Below are positions 12,620 to 25,689 of a DNA stretch of 64,000 nucleotides, piece after piece. The stretch comes from Maea johnstoni. Lineage: Eukaryota > Annelida > Polychaeta > Spionida > Magelonidae. Numbering within the stretch: the first letter of the stretch is position 1; the number at the start of each line of letters is the position of its first letter. The notes below the pieces were generated by a model that was not told the DNA's origin, made no database searches, and worked only from the letters and a program-made list of their open reading frames with translations. Both the position numbers and the translations under genes were made by a program. The DNA lies in the NCBI GenBank assembly GCA_963942565.1, contig OZ012689.1, forward strand, positions 27,410,233 through 27,474,232, written 5' to 3'.

Positions 12620-13204
12620 GCCCTGCCCTAAAATGCTTTCACTTGTAACATGTTTCATAAATAATCATGCCCTTTTTGGGCTACTGCAGGTGTGAATGGG
12701 TTATACAAGTATGAAAACAAATACTGTTTGTGTTTAGACTGAGTTTTAATGAAGTATTTCTTAAAATCAAGCTCAATATTTAACCAAGCAGCAGGTGTAT
12801 ACATACAACATTCTGATTGTACAGCCCCCAGCGTCCCCTACTCATATGAACACTGCATCAATAATGTACAACAAGCCAATATTGCAATAGAAAACCTGCA
12901 AACTCCTGATAAACTTATTGATTCCACTACAAAACTCCCCCACTGTCGCATACCATTCTACATTGGCCTATCAGCATCACTACAAAGCTGCGTCTGAGTG
13001 CTGCTCCCTCAAATGTCATAAAGATACTGCGCCATGTATTTTGTATGAAATTGACGTCTACTGGGATGTTGAGGCATATCGCCAACTTGGCAAATTACCC
13101 AGCCCTATGGACTCAGTGGATAATAGGCTTGAAGTTTGGAGGTGATGGAGAATAGAAAAGGAAAGTGCAACGTGTCTGGGTGCACAATGCTAGTTAGCCC
13201 CTGT

Positions 13205-13360
13205 GCACGTTATTAAAGAGCCTAATGCCTCAATAAGCATGCGGGTGTCTAAACATTATTTGAACACACAAATATTTGAAAAGTAGTTATTAAAGAGCCT
13301 TTCCTGAATAAGCATGCATGTGTCTAAACATTATTTGAACACACAAATCATTGAAAAACA
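13205..13360 (+). repeat. tandem duplication of about 75 bp
   Basis: TTATTAAAGAGCC...AATAAGCATGC, followed by GTGTCTAAACATTATTTGAA and CACACAAAT, occurs twice in a row (about 13210 and about 13287). The two copies differ by a few bases, so this is a fairly recent local duplication. Confidence 0.8.
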
Positions 13361-15028
13361 AGCCTAAGGATGAGCTGATCATATCATTGAAAATTTCAAC
13401 ATAAATTTAAATGTTTGGATAGTATTTAATGATAACATGCATTTTTTCAAAAAGTAAACATGGGAGTTTAAAATGCTGTCTGGGTGGTGGTATTATCCTG
13501 AAAATAACTAAGGAAAACTTTGTGAAAAATTGGATAAAATATTTAATAGTACATTGTTTGAATCCTGCCAGAGTTTTCTCCTTCAAATATTTCCCAAAAG
13601 ATGCTCATATCACAAAGATTCCCCCAAAAAGTCTTGGCTTTTTAAAACCCCTACCGCTGCATAGATAAGCACTATTTATGCTTACATCTAGGCAAATTAA
13701 AACCAAAAATGAAATTGATGAAAATATGCATCACAGCAGTACAATAATAAAGAGTTCAATTTTATACTAAGAGGCACTTTAATACTAAGATTAAAGTATT
13801 CCTGTCAACACTTACCACTATCATTGCATCATGTGACATAATAAAACAGCGTGAGATTCAATAAAAAACAAACTGCAATTCCTCTTCATCAAATTATGTG
13901 CCTTTTACTTCACACATTTCAGGTACATGATGAAAACCCATTTATCAATAGCTGATGAAACATTTTCAAGGCGAAATTGGAGATACAACCGAATTGGTGA
14001 GGACTGCAATCTTATATGGTTGATGAATATATTTGAATGGCAGCAAATGAAATTAAATGACAAGCACACCCACAAATCAGTGGTTATCAAGAGGCTCATG
14101 TAGCATGCTTCCCCCAACAAAACAAAAGAAAAACATCCACTTGATGATATCAATAACCTTTAATGAAAATAAGTCAGTTTGATTTCTAGATAAAATACAC
14201 ACACACATGTATATGTGTGTGAATATATATTAATTATATATTTCATATATCATTTTCAACAACCTTAATTCCAGTTTCTGTTTAATAGATCCTGTCGCCT
14301 AAATTTGCAAAAAGATATACACTTCAACCTGTTCAGCGTGCAGAATGTGTCATTTAGCGGCAACTAGAAGATGGATATGATATTTGGACAAGATTAATAG
14401 CTGTTGATGATAAATATCTGTAATTAATTCCATGATTAATTATCTTAGATGATAAATTGCCTTTTATGAATTAACATGGCAACATGGGCGCATAAGTTTA
14501 AATGAAAATGCATTTATTATGTAGGCTTTTTAAGATTGTAATTAACCTAATAATACTATGAGTTAACCCTCTTTAACACATTTATGCCTTTAGCACCCAA
14601 AACCACCCTATAAATTAAGCAAAATCTCTCTAATAAATGCAATATTCCATAAAGATTTGAAGAAGAATAGCTGATTAGATGCTAACTAGCTACTCTTCTT
14701 CAATTATTTTTCCAATTTATAATCAATTTATTTTTTTAAATCTCAGTTCCAGACGACACATGTCAAGGAATTTTCCAGGCATGAATAGTTAGAGCTATGA
14801 TAGTTATGAGAGTATTTAGTGAGAAACCAAGACTTTAAAGAATATTCAGGGTATGACTTTCAATATTTTCTACATTGCCCCATGGGTAATGTGGTGAGTA
14901 AGTGCGATGGCTTTTTGTAATTTCTGAGTGCCCCTTGGTGCTTCAACATCAGCATTCTGCTAGCAGTATGCAGCATGAATATATCCTTACCATACACAAG
15001 CCCCTCACATGCTCTTTCCAAGTCCTTT
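13361..15028. other. gene-poor AT-rich DNA
   Basis: No gene recognised. It includes a short CA/TG stretch around 14202-14222. About 13900-14160 has an open minus frame, but its translation shows no domain and the plus strand is equally plausible. Confidence 0.4.
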
Positions 15029-15029
15029 A

Positions 15030-15495
15030 GATTAGTGATGTCATTGATATGAAAATTTATCAATTCGATTAATTGATACATTTTTCGATTTGATTTGATT
15101 GATACGCTGTAACATGCTCATAGGGCACAATTATTTATAGGGATGTCATCGATATCCCTTTTTTTCAATTTGATTAATTGCTATACTCTTTCCGATATAT
15201 CGATTCGATTCGATTCCCTGTGTCTTGGCCATATGCCTGAGTAAAGTACACAATTCCTTCCAATTTCTCTTACAAAAGCCACAGAAAATACAATATTTAG
15301 TCAGAGTTACACTTTGCGTTATTTAAACAAGAAAATGTCTGGGAAAAGTGTATCTTTTATAAATAATCATACGCCATTATTGGGGTACAGAATATCGATT
15401 ATTTTGATTCGATACCCAACCATTCGAATCGATTTAATTGACAAAATAAAAATGTTGATTTAATATTGATTTGTCGACTATCGATGACATCCCTA
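15030..15495. mobile_element. hAT-like repeat with ATCGAT-rich ends
   Basis: A pair of inverted ends, TAGGGATGTCATCGATA at 15138 and its inverse ending at 15495, surrounds AT-rich sequence full of TCGATTCGAT blocks. A second diverged end, AGTGATGTCATTGATAT, lies at about 15035. Ends of this kind match the TAGGGCTGTCATTGATA elements at 33286 and 34710. The flanks show no matching octamer. Confidence 0.55.
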
Positions 15496-16429
15496 CTTAA
15501 GATGGTGTCACAAATAGTGTGATGGCGTTACGATCACACCCGAAGCGCGTTTACAGTAATTGCCCTCAATATTGAAAACAGAGGAGTAGAAACCAAAAAC
15601 TACTGTAACCTAGGTATGGTGAGCTGCAAAAGCATTAGAAGCCACTTGTGATATACTATGCACTGACTACACTAATCCCTGTGGGTGGGAGGTATTAATA
15701 TTTAACAGTAATTCACTATGATAAATGAGGAAGGATCTCGAGGTAACGTCGTTAGAGAAATGGCCCAGATCTCTTTTTTGTTGGGTAATGTTCTATGGTT
15801 ATTATGCACAACTGTCAGGAAGGGCCTCTTAGCTGTAAGTGTGAAAAGTGGTGCCCAAAATGACCATATATTCATGAATTTATGATACGCTTCAAAAGAG
15901 AAGCAGGTGAATTTGAAGCCTTACTGTGCTATTCACTTCTCACTACTCTCATAAGAAGAACACATAACCCTTAAGACCAATCCTTTTCCCACAAAATATG
16001 TATGGCTCGATCAAGCTGTTACGGAACTACACATTTGCTGTTTAGGTTTGAACATCTGTTTCAGGAAAACAGTTAGGTAATTGTGCTCTATATGGTTGTG
16101 TTTGGTTTCATAAATTCTTTAAAATACTCCAAAGTTTGAATCACCCCAAAAACGTTTTTTTTTAGAAAAAGGTGTAAAAACATGCCTGTAAGTGTTTAAA
16201 GAGAATCACTCAAAATTGGCATTTATCTTAAGTACCACCTAAATGGAATAACACTTTCATGCAGTTCATGGAAAAGTCTCCTCCATTTTTTCCCCTGAGC
16301 TCTTCACATCACAGTGGTTTCAGTCTTTGTACTACTAATTTAATAAATGAAAGCATTTGCGAATACATAGCCCTTGCATAGTCCTTGAATAATTCTAACT
16401 TGTAAGTCTCAGGAACAGATTTGACCCCC
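15496..16429. other. unassigned intergenic DNA
   Basis: No gene or clear repeat seen. Short open frames are not supported by any domain. Confidence 0.4.
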
Positions 16430-16437
16430 ACTATAGA

Positions 16438-16755
16438 CAGTGCTTTAGTCAGGAATTTTAAAATGCCTGTTTGAAACAGCAGTGACAAAATTTCTGCCCG
16501 TCAAGATCTAGCTAAATTATTCAGCTATTGCAAATCCTTTTACCAACGTCATTTAAATGTATATTGTTTAAAAAAGGGCCATTAACACAGCCATCTCTTA
16601 GAAGATGGTTTGATAGGAAAAGAGTTGGTTATCTACCCCCTAAAAATCTCTTAAAACTAAAAATTCTTCATGAAAATATTTGCGTGTCTAAAAAATATTT
16701 TTTCAGGAAACTGCCTTTCAAAATACAGGCTGGATGGGTCCTTGCCTAGTCCCTG
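16438..16755. mobile_element. hAT-type MITE, subfamily A, intact TSD
   Basis: The 318-bp element starts CAGTGCTTTAGTCAGGAA and ends with the inverse of CAGGGACTAGGCAAG. It is flanked by a perfect octamer, ACTATAGA, at 16430-16437 and 16756-16763. This copy fixes subfamily A as a hAT family. It is noncoding; the open frame through it is incidental. Confidence 0.9.
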
Positions 16756-16763
16756 ACTATAGA

Positions 16764-17280
16764 TTGTGCGATCTATTTGATTTCGGCTGTATACGAGGCC
16801 AGAGCTTCAATGATGACTGGATTCAATAGAGCAATCTACATCATCTCAATTTATCTCTTTATGGATACTAACAAACCCCCTACAATGCACTAATCATATT
16901 GGCAAACAAATCTGATGTTGCCACAAATCAAACTCCCATCCCTCTGCCTATATTACTGGCTCGCCACTGTTCATTTTCCCATTACAAGTGTCCTGACAGA
17001 ATGAGGAATTGTGCTACTCGCTATTTCTCGGCTTCTGGTTCCAACAATTGCCTCGCATACGGGAGACAAATTACCTCCAAGTGCTTAGAGAGCGTGCAGT
17101 ATCACAGGACAATATAATTCTATGAATGAATCACCCCAGGGGTCCTACGAGTAGATGGGTTAATGCATGCTTTATAATAAATCCAACAAAAAAGAAAATG
17201 GGGAGGAAGTGCTTAGAAATGTGCAAAGTGATCTGATTGGTTAAGAATCTGATACATACAACTGAAACCTGAACATTCCT
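16764..17280. other. unassigned intergenic DNA
   Basis: No gene recognised. A single GATGGGTTAATGC end near 17153 resembles other possible piggyBac-type remnants. Confidence 0.4.
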
Positions 17281-17546
17281 TTCTTAAGAAGCTGTTAAAG
17301 AAAGTCTACTTTTCAGAAAAATTTAATGAAAATTATGATTACTTTGCGAAACAATGCTTCACAAATAAAGCTTTGCACAGAACACTTGATAAAAAAGATA
17401 CGACTCAACAGCGTAATGTAAAAGACTACCTCTTAAAGAACTGGCAAAGGAAAGGCTTTGTATAAGAAAGACTAGAATGAAAAAAATTGTAGTTTAACAC
17501 AATTCTTGCTAGTTTTATAAAAGAAAATGTGAAGAACTGGCTATGT

Positions 17547-18675
<1,129 letters not shown>

Positions 18676-19127
18676 ATATATATATATTTCAAGGAGCTGC
18701 ATTACAGACAACTCTAAAAGACCTAACAGAAAAAACACTCAAAAGGCCTATAAACAGAAAACCAGTGAGGTGCATCATCAAAGCCAATAAAGATATTACA
18801 TAACAGATCCTTAAAAATGAGACTATTTCAGAGAAATCTTGATAACAGAAGGGCTCTGTAATAGAAAGACTACATTCACTGTACAAATGAAAGACGTTGA
18901 TAACATCATTATAACAGGAGGTGCTTTACATTTAATAGTGCATTGTATATGAGAGATCCGTTTCTTAAATGCTCCAATAGATAAACTATTCTATAGAAAT
19001 CTCTTTGATAGAGAAAAACATGTCAATGACACATGTATTTCAAAGTGGTGTAATCCTAAAAAGATTCATACCCGAAAGGCAACCTCACGAAATATTGACA
19101 AGAGAGTCTTTTTCTGCAAAACATTAA

Positions 19128-19925
19128 CCCTATATCACTCAGCGCAACAATGTTGCCATGTCCCCTGCACTGCATGAGGGGTTACTCCTCAGAGACATTG
19201 TTGCGCAGTGCGTTGTGCACTGCAGTGCATAGGGAGGAGTGCTTTAAACATTTATTTCCATTTTTTATTTATCATTCTTTTTGTTAAATATGTTTTTTTG
19301 TGTGTGTTTACAATATATCCACTTATAAGTATTTTTTTTGTCTAATTTTGCGCTTGACGCACTGTCAATAAACATACTATAAAATACTGCATTCACCTCG
19401 GCAAGTTTGTCTTCGTTGCGTGGGTGAACGAGCGGGATATCATCGTCTGATTCCCATGGATCTTGAAGGGGACGATTGTCGTCACTCTACCACTCTCCCA
19501 TCTGAATTATCTTGGTTTAAATTCGCCATTTGATGGCAGAAACAACGATAAAACACGGAAGAATCTCAATGTTTTTGTGTGTTGCTAAGGACGCCACAAC
19601 ACGACGACGTCACAGGCGGGAATTCCCCATGACTTCCATATTTGGATGGGGTTTTCCCGTATTTTTACCGTCGAAAATCACAGACTTTAAGTCCGAAAAT
19701 ATGCATGCCATAACTAAAGATTACGGTGATTAGGTAAGGGCAATAATTTTGTATCTTTATTTAACAATTATTTGTACACCAGCGATCTAAGATCGTGGTA
19801 CGCAAAATACGCAAAAACGCGCTTCGTAGGAATAAGTGCACAAATACAATGACGCAATAACGAGTTACTGAGGAAGTGCAGCTGCACTCATGAAGCGCGT
19901 TTTTGCGTCACTGAGTGATAAAGGG
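19128..19925. mobile_element. piggyBac-type MITE with TTAA borders
   Basis: TTAA at 19124-19127 and 19926-19929 brackets inverted ends CCCTATATCACTCAG and the inverse CTGAGTGATAAAGGG. Subterminal GCAGTGCA/GTGCAGCTGCAC blocks and GCGCGTTTTTGCG-like blocks add to the symmetry. A TTAA duplication with CCCT-starting ends is typical of piggyBac. It is 798 bp and contains no transposase. Confidence 0.82.
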
Positions 19926-20364
19926 TTAAAGAAAAACTTTCTACAGAAAGCTATTGAAGAAAGACACATGTCGTTAGCACATGTCAATGTGGTAAGGTTC
20001 CCAGCAATTTGCTCTGAGAAAGACAACTTGCAAAAAAACTGGACAAGTGAGTCTATTTCTACAGAAAACTACTAAAGGCTAAAGAAAGACGTGTCCATTA
20101 GCACATGTCAAGTTGACATTGTCAACACGGTAAATTCCCTAGCAATTTCCTCCGAGAAAGGCAACCTTGCAAAAAAATGTACGGCAGTTTATTTCCATAC
20201 AAACCTATTAAAAAAGACACAAGCCATTAGCACATGTCAACGTGATAAAGTTCCCAGTAATTTCCTGACTGTCATGCACATGTGTGGGAGTACAAGCCAA
20301 CACCTACGTGCACACAATTACATCAGGTGCATACAGACAAAACAGAAGGTGTGTGTGTGTTTGT

Positions 20365-20560
20365 CGGGTCTTAGCCAGGATTCTTTAAATACCAGTCCAA
20401 AACAGCAATTCCAAAATTTCGACCTGTCCAGATTCATTTAATGAGCAACTTCAAATTTGTTTATCAATTACATGTAATAGCCTAGCTGGTCAAAAAGGGC
20501 AATTTACACTTAGAGCAGTCATGTCCTAGAAGAAATTTTATTAATTTTTTTTTTCGTTTT
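20365..20560. mobile_element. truncated hAT MITE, subfamily A
   Basis: CGGGTCTTAGCCAGGATTCT begins a segment collinear with the inverse of the element at 2394-2702, through CAATTTACACTT and GTCCTAGAAG. Homology is lost at a T/G homopolymer run (20545-20590). Confidence 0.65.
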
Positions 20561-22477
20561 TTTTTTTTTTTGGAGGGGGGGGGGGGGGGAATTGTTGCAC
20601 AGCATAACATGTTGTGAGTTGCATTTCTGTTCAAATATTTTCTGAAAATTGCATTTGTTTGAGAGATATCACCAAATGAGCCTGGCATATTCAGGCTCTA
20701 CAGGCATGGATGGGTTAATGAAAGTTGAGGGCTAGAGTTGTTACTTGTTAATCAGGGTTTGACTTAAGTGGGTGTCTGGGTGGTATTCACGCCCTGAAAT
20801 TTGTCCGGCCAACCCAAGACTGACTATCATTTATCATATGAGATCGCCCGAAAACTGACCAGAAAAATTTTCTTAAGTCAATCCCTGCTTGTAGCAGGGA
20901 TAAAAGTAGTCCAATGAATTAGCCTCCTTGCTGGCTGTTTTTATTGCTGTTTGTCCTATCTCCAGCTTCGGAGTCTAATGAAGTTAACACGATTTTAGTT
21001 GAGCAGCATTCCGACCTGTTTCTTAGGCGGAACGAAAACGGCCGCAAAAAGTACCTTTTGGTTTCAGTTCTTAATACGTACCTGCGGCTCCAATATCATT
21101 GATATGTATTTAAACAATGCGTGTGCTTCCTTATTAATGTCGTCCCTTATCAAGCCGTTTTGAGGCCTAAAACGCGAAGACTTCTAGAAACGAAGTCGAA
21201 GGGAAGCCATGTTTATTTTCTGAAAGACTCGCACGTGAGCAGTTGCATGTAAGTCCCAGAATTATATAGAAATACGGAATCAAAATGAAAGGAATGTATA
21301 ATACAACGTACCAAATTAAAGAGCCACAACAATACAAAATCATATCATTTAAAGGAAAAATCATGTAAGAATTATATTTCAGGTGTTTTTTACTCACTAC
21401 ACTGTTTTATTTCTTTAAAACTTTCCGTTTTTAACGAATTCCGAGATTTACAATCAGACGTTGTACCCATAATCTCGCGAGAGACTATGTGACGTCATTG
21501 ATTCAAAATGGTTGACACAACACAGACTTGCAGTCTGGACTGAGGTAACCGAAAGTTAAAACGAATTTTAACACTTAAACGAATAAATCAGACGTGTTTT
21601 GTGCGGCGGACATTATCTATTTAAATGCTGCTAAGTAATACTTGGCAGAGGACGTCGGGGCAAACGAATCAGTTGGACAAATCAACGTAAGCGTCCTCAG
21701 AGCCGAGTGCTCATCATAAAACACCCTATCTGCAATAAACGTTAAGGGGTGAAAAATCAAATCTGGACAGAAACGTCGAACCCCAAAAAACGTTTATTTT
21801 AAATGAACTAGGATAAAAGGGGCTATTCGTCATCATATCTCTCTCTCCACACCTCGCTCATGCCATCATTCCACTACTGACTATAGCCTACAAACCGTGT
21901 CTGGAAAACTGATGCTAATACATGTACAGTTGTATCACGAATGTTGCTGCGAACAATTGATTTACTATTAAACACCACACAGAACTAATGTGTCCATCCA
22001 TTTTAGTTAAGCCATGGAGTACAAGCTAAAAACCATGCAAGTATATCAATTGCTCACGGCTACCTTGCTCAAACACAAACTCTCTAAGTGAATTCTAAAT
22101 TTCCAAGCAAACTTCAAAGTACATATTTATTGGCATCTAGGTGGATATACAATTATGGATCCCTGTGCCTTGAGTATAATGCAAGATAAATAAACGCAAA
22201 TGTATGCATTTGTCTACACCACACACTTGTCTCTGATATACATACATAGAGATATACATTAAAAATGCATGCACATAGCATATGGCAGCGGTAAATAGGT
22301 CACCCAGGGTAGCTAATAAACTCCAATATTGATCCTTATATGCTCTGAGAAGTATTAAATTATGTACTCAACATACATGTTTATTATAGATGCTTTATAT
22401 AGATATGGATAAATGCAGTTTTTTTTCATCAGAAACAATATTGATTTATTATAAATCAATACCTTAATCATGGGGAA
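20561..22477. other. intergenic DNA with a less AT-rich patch
   Basis: A poly-T/poly-G run lies at 20548-20590. About 20930-21780 is less AT-rich, with several CG dinucleotides and the text of short open frames, but no domain or convincing exon. It could contain a promoter or untranslated exon; nothing here proves it. Confidence 0.4.
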
Positions 22478-22545
22478 CAGGGCCTGAGCCAGGATTTTGA
22501 AAATGGGTGTCCAAATTAAATGAACAATCACATGTCTGCTTTTCA
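22478..22545. mobile_element. hAT MITE fragment, subfamily B
   Basis: CAGGGCCTGAGCCAGGATTT followed by AATGGGTGTCCAAA matches the left end of the subfamily B elements. No right end was found nearby. Confidence 0.6.
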
Positions 22546-23480
22546 TGTCAATTACTACTTAAACATCAATCATCCTGTATGACAGGACCTAAAACGCTTG
22601 TGGTATTGACTTGTCTTAGAATGGAAATATCTTGGTTGCTACACCTACAGGCAATCAGTCAGGCATAAATGGGTTAAAGATATAATTGCATGAGTTAAGA
22701 CCAAGGTTACTATGAACATGGAAAGGTTAATTGTTGTTGTTTGTTAAGTATCCAATCCAGATAATCACATTCATTATACAGCACAAACTTGTGTTAAAAA
22801 TCCGGCCAGCAACACAGACCTATGTATAATGGACCAAATACAATCATAAATACACTTATAAATATTATCAGATAGACATTCGCAATATACAAATGTACAA
22901 TTTATTATCTAATCAATTATAAAAAGCTTATCTATAGTGAGTCGGTATGGGGTGTCCTGATATCAATTAACAGCTTTTTTGATACAATGTATATAAAAAA
23001 GATACTAAAGTTAACTATAGATAGTATGTGCAACTTATTGGATACAGTGTATGTACCTACATGACAGGTTCTAAGACAGTGTATTGTTTACTGTGAGGAG
23101 GGGCATAGATATTCAGGTATAAAGAATTTTCCATGCAAAAAAAACAACTCTGTAAAATATGAGATACTTTCAGAAAGTTCAAACTGCAACTGTGGGCACA
23201 CAGCTAGACTTTTACTTTTATTAACTTTTATGTTATTGAACATTATTGTAGTCATGTTTTCTTATTCAATATTAACTAAGCTGACTTGAGATGGGCATTA
23301 GAAAATTGTGTGTGAAAGTAAGAAATTTATGTACAAGTCTCAATGGACAGCCATATGGTGAAAGTCCATCAATTCGGATAATATTCATGAGTATATCTAA
23401 TCTATGATTGTATTTGGTCCACCATTTAGAGGTTTAGAAGCCTCTATGGCTGGTCAGATTTTTCAACACTGTACTGTGTA
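22546..23480. other. unassigned intergenic DNA
   Basis: AT-rich, no gene seen. A GGCATAAATGGGTTAA end sits near 22662-22677 (compare other TTAACCCATT ends). Confidence 0.4.
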
Positions 23481-23483
23481 TAG

Positions 23484-23705
23484 TGGAAAGTTGATCTAGT
23501 GGTTAACACACTTGGCTGCAGCGTGGACGATCCGGGTTCGATACCGAGTGGAAATGCAAAAAAAGGAAATTTCAATTTCCTTGCTGCTTTCCAGTAATTA
23601 AGATGGCACTTTAAGTCATAGGACCAGTCTGCCAAATGCCCTGGCAGCCTGTGTTTACCATTGTAAAGATTTACCGACTTAAAATAAAGATTAATTTATT
23701 TTACT
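23484..23705 (+). mobile_element. tRNA-derived SINE
   Basis: The head has a pol III A-box-like TGATCTAGTGGTTAA and a B box GGGTTCGATACC spaced as in a tRNA gene. It then departs into a non-tRNA body (ATTTCAATTTCCTTGCTGC, CCTGGCAGCCTGTGTTTACC) and ends in AATAAAGATTAATTTATTTT. The head does not fold into a full tRNA with a CCA-ready acceptor stem, so it is a SINE rather than a functional tRNA gene. The partner LINE is unknown. Confidence 0.8.
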
Positions 23706-23913
23706 TTCACTTTCTTTATGTAATGAATGCCATAACTTTGACTGGACAATAGTCTATTTACCAACAACTAATATTCCCTTATGCAATCCCTAATGGTACA
23801 CAATCCTTGTTACATTTACAATGAGCCTTATTATGTACGTAATTTTGTACTGCACTTAATCAGGAAATAGGATGCTAACATTCCCCCATTCAAACCCCAA
23901 AAGCACTTATTAA

Positions 23914-23985
23914 CCCTTATCCTGCTAACCACAACAATTGTCGCGGTGTGCAGCAGTGCTCATAGGTTTCACAGCAGGATAAGGG
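23914..23985. mobile_element. 72-bp TTAA-flanked micro-MITE
   Basis: TTAA borders (23910-23913 and 23986-23989) enclose CCCTTATCCTGCT and its exact inverse AGCAGGATAAGGG. The loop carries its own small inverted blocks. It is a very short piggyBac-type derivative or a hairpin. Confidence 0.7.
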
Positions 23986-24900
23986 TTAACATAATCTGTA
24001 TAACGTCTGTTTTCATACAGCCCAAGCCCAGCTGAATCTTACTTTCATTATTGAGACCTGTACTAAGTCACTAATTCCCCCTTCAACCCCCACACGTGAG
24101 GGCTGTCAAATAATTAGGTATTCTTAGAGCATGGACAACCAGTCCTGGAGCACAGCATTTTAGCTGTCACAGTTGACACTTCCATATGAGTCATCATATC
24201 AAAAATCAAGATATGAATCAATCAGAAGGCAATTATGTAATATTGACGAAGATCACATAAAATATGAATCAAACTGAAAGTATCAAAAGAAATACAAGAA
24301 ATATTTGAAAATCTTTAAATGTGTCAAATAATCAGAGGCTTCATAATTCGAATCAAAGAAACTGATACTGGAAATAACTTTGGATTGACATCAATATATC
24401 AATAAATAAGCTTAGAGTTCACAAAATTTGCCTGGGAGGCGACAGAGCGACTAACACGCCTGAAGTGATTAGTGATTAGTGCTGCACTCGGGTCTTTAAA
24501 GACTGGCTGGAAGAAAATAGAGCACACCTATTGCTGCAAGAAGGGTATATCAGTTAATACCCTGCAGTGATCACTATAGCGCATGTAGCAATCGGTCCCT
24601 CGCTACATATAATCCATTCTTTTATTCATGAATCTAAGGTACATGTACCAACTTGTAAACACGGATAGCTAGTTTCCTTCCGATATGTATAAAAAAAATG
24701 TGTGTCAACAAAGAAAAAGCAATTGGTACATGTTAACGAACCAGAAAATTAGTCGGATGGGAGAAAAAAAAGCAAATTGCATGGAAAACTGGTATAGAAA
24801 TACTAAAATAGAAACTTTTGTCAGATAAATAATTGATGTTGCTGCATGTTTACAAATCAATCAATTTATGAATCAATTATGTTAAATAAATGATGCCTAC
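23986..24900. other. intergenic or intron DNA downstream of the SIDT-like exon
   Basis: This lies 3' of the minus-strand exon at 24901-25164 and is probably its first intron. 24430-24610 is less AT-rich and unique-looking. No second exon could be recognised. Confidence 0.4.
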
Positions 24901-25164
24901 CTTATTTACAACTTCTTTGTAGACGAAAGTGTAAATGTATTCTTTGCGACGTAAAACCGTTCCCTTGTACTCAACCCCAAAAGAAGCATTTTTGGGGATG
25001 GGATCTACTTGAGCTCTGCCCACAGGAACAGTGTCTGTTTGTTTGATGTGAGTTCGTATTCGTCCAGATGGAACTCCGTCGCCAGCCTGCGACGTTCCTC
25101 GGCCAATAAATGTCCCGAAAATCACCAGAAACAGGAACGGCAGGGTTCCACGCACCGAACCCAT
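24901..25164 (-). CDS. first coding exon of a secreted or membrane protein, SIDT-like
   Basis: The ATG at 25164 opens 88 codons ending at a strong donor (AAG|GTAGGC, intron from 24900, phase 0). Residues 1-26 are a classical signal peptide (GTLPFLFLVIFGTFIGRGTS). Residues about 60-88 read NASFGVEYKGTV ... YIYTFVYKEVVNK. The spacing F-x3-Y-x-G-x-V-x6-IY-x-F-x-Y resembles the N-terminal extracellular domain of SID1/SIDT proteins, multi-pass membrane proteins linked to dsRNA and lipid handling. The signal peptide and splice site are directly visible; the SIDT call rests on one short motif match from memory. Downstream exons are not identified and may lie outside the window. Confidence 0.55.
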
Positions 25165-25460
25165 CCTGTTTGTGAGTTTTACTAAGCCAGCATTAAGTTT
25201 CCCTGTGATCTACGAGTACGTTGTTATTGAGTGCTGCTGCCACAACATCGCAGCCTATCCGCAACTCTACAAGTCGCAGGAAACTAATTCACCCGGAAAT
25301 ACTCCTACAGGTCGGGGTCATAGTTCATTTCCGGGTTCAGAGAATCTTGTATCGTGTGCTATCGTCGATAGTATCGGGGTATGACTGATAGTTTAATAAG
25401 GTCAAAGAGAATCTGTAATGAAGAAAATGTCTCAATAAAGCACCGAATGTCGGTTTCACC
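25165..25460 (-). promoter_or_regulatory. presumed promoter/5' UTR of the SIDT-like gene
   Basis: The 300 bp upstream of the minus-strand start codon is less AT-rich than its surroundings and has several CG dinucleotides. I see no TATA box at a convincing position. The transcription start cannot be placed. Confidence 0.3.
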
Positions 25461-25689
25461 ACAATAACACAGCGGTGAGAGGTTCTAACGCGTGGGAGAT
25501 TACGGCCGCTTGCTTTTGTTTACGTCGATGATTGAAAGCGCGTTTCATTTGAACCTCCGGGTTGGCCGATTCAACACAAAAAATTGCCGTTCGCTCATTC
25601 CGTGAGCAAGACTGCCAAGAGAGCATTTTTATCAAATAATTACTGATGTTGTGGGCATTATTGATAGAAGTTTTTTTTTCGTTTATTGG

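Noticed and set aside
23484-23560. A functional tRNA gene
   Set aside because: The A and B boxes are present but the acceptor and other stems do not pair as a tRNA, and a SINE body follows.
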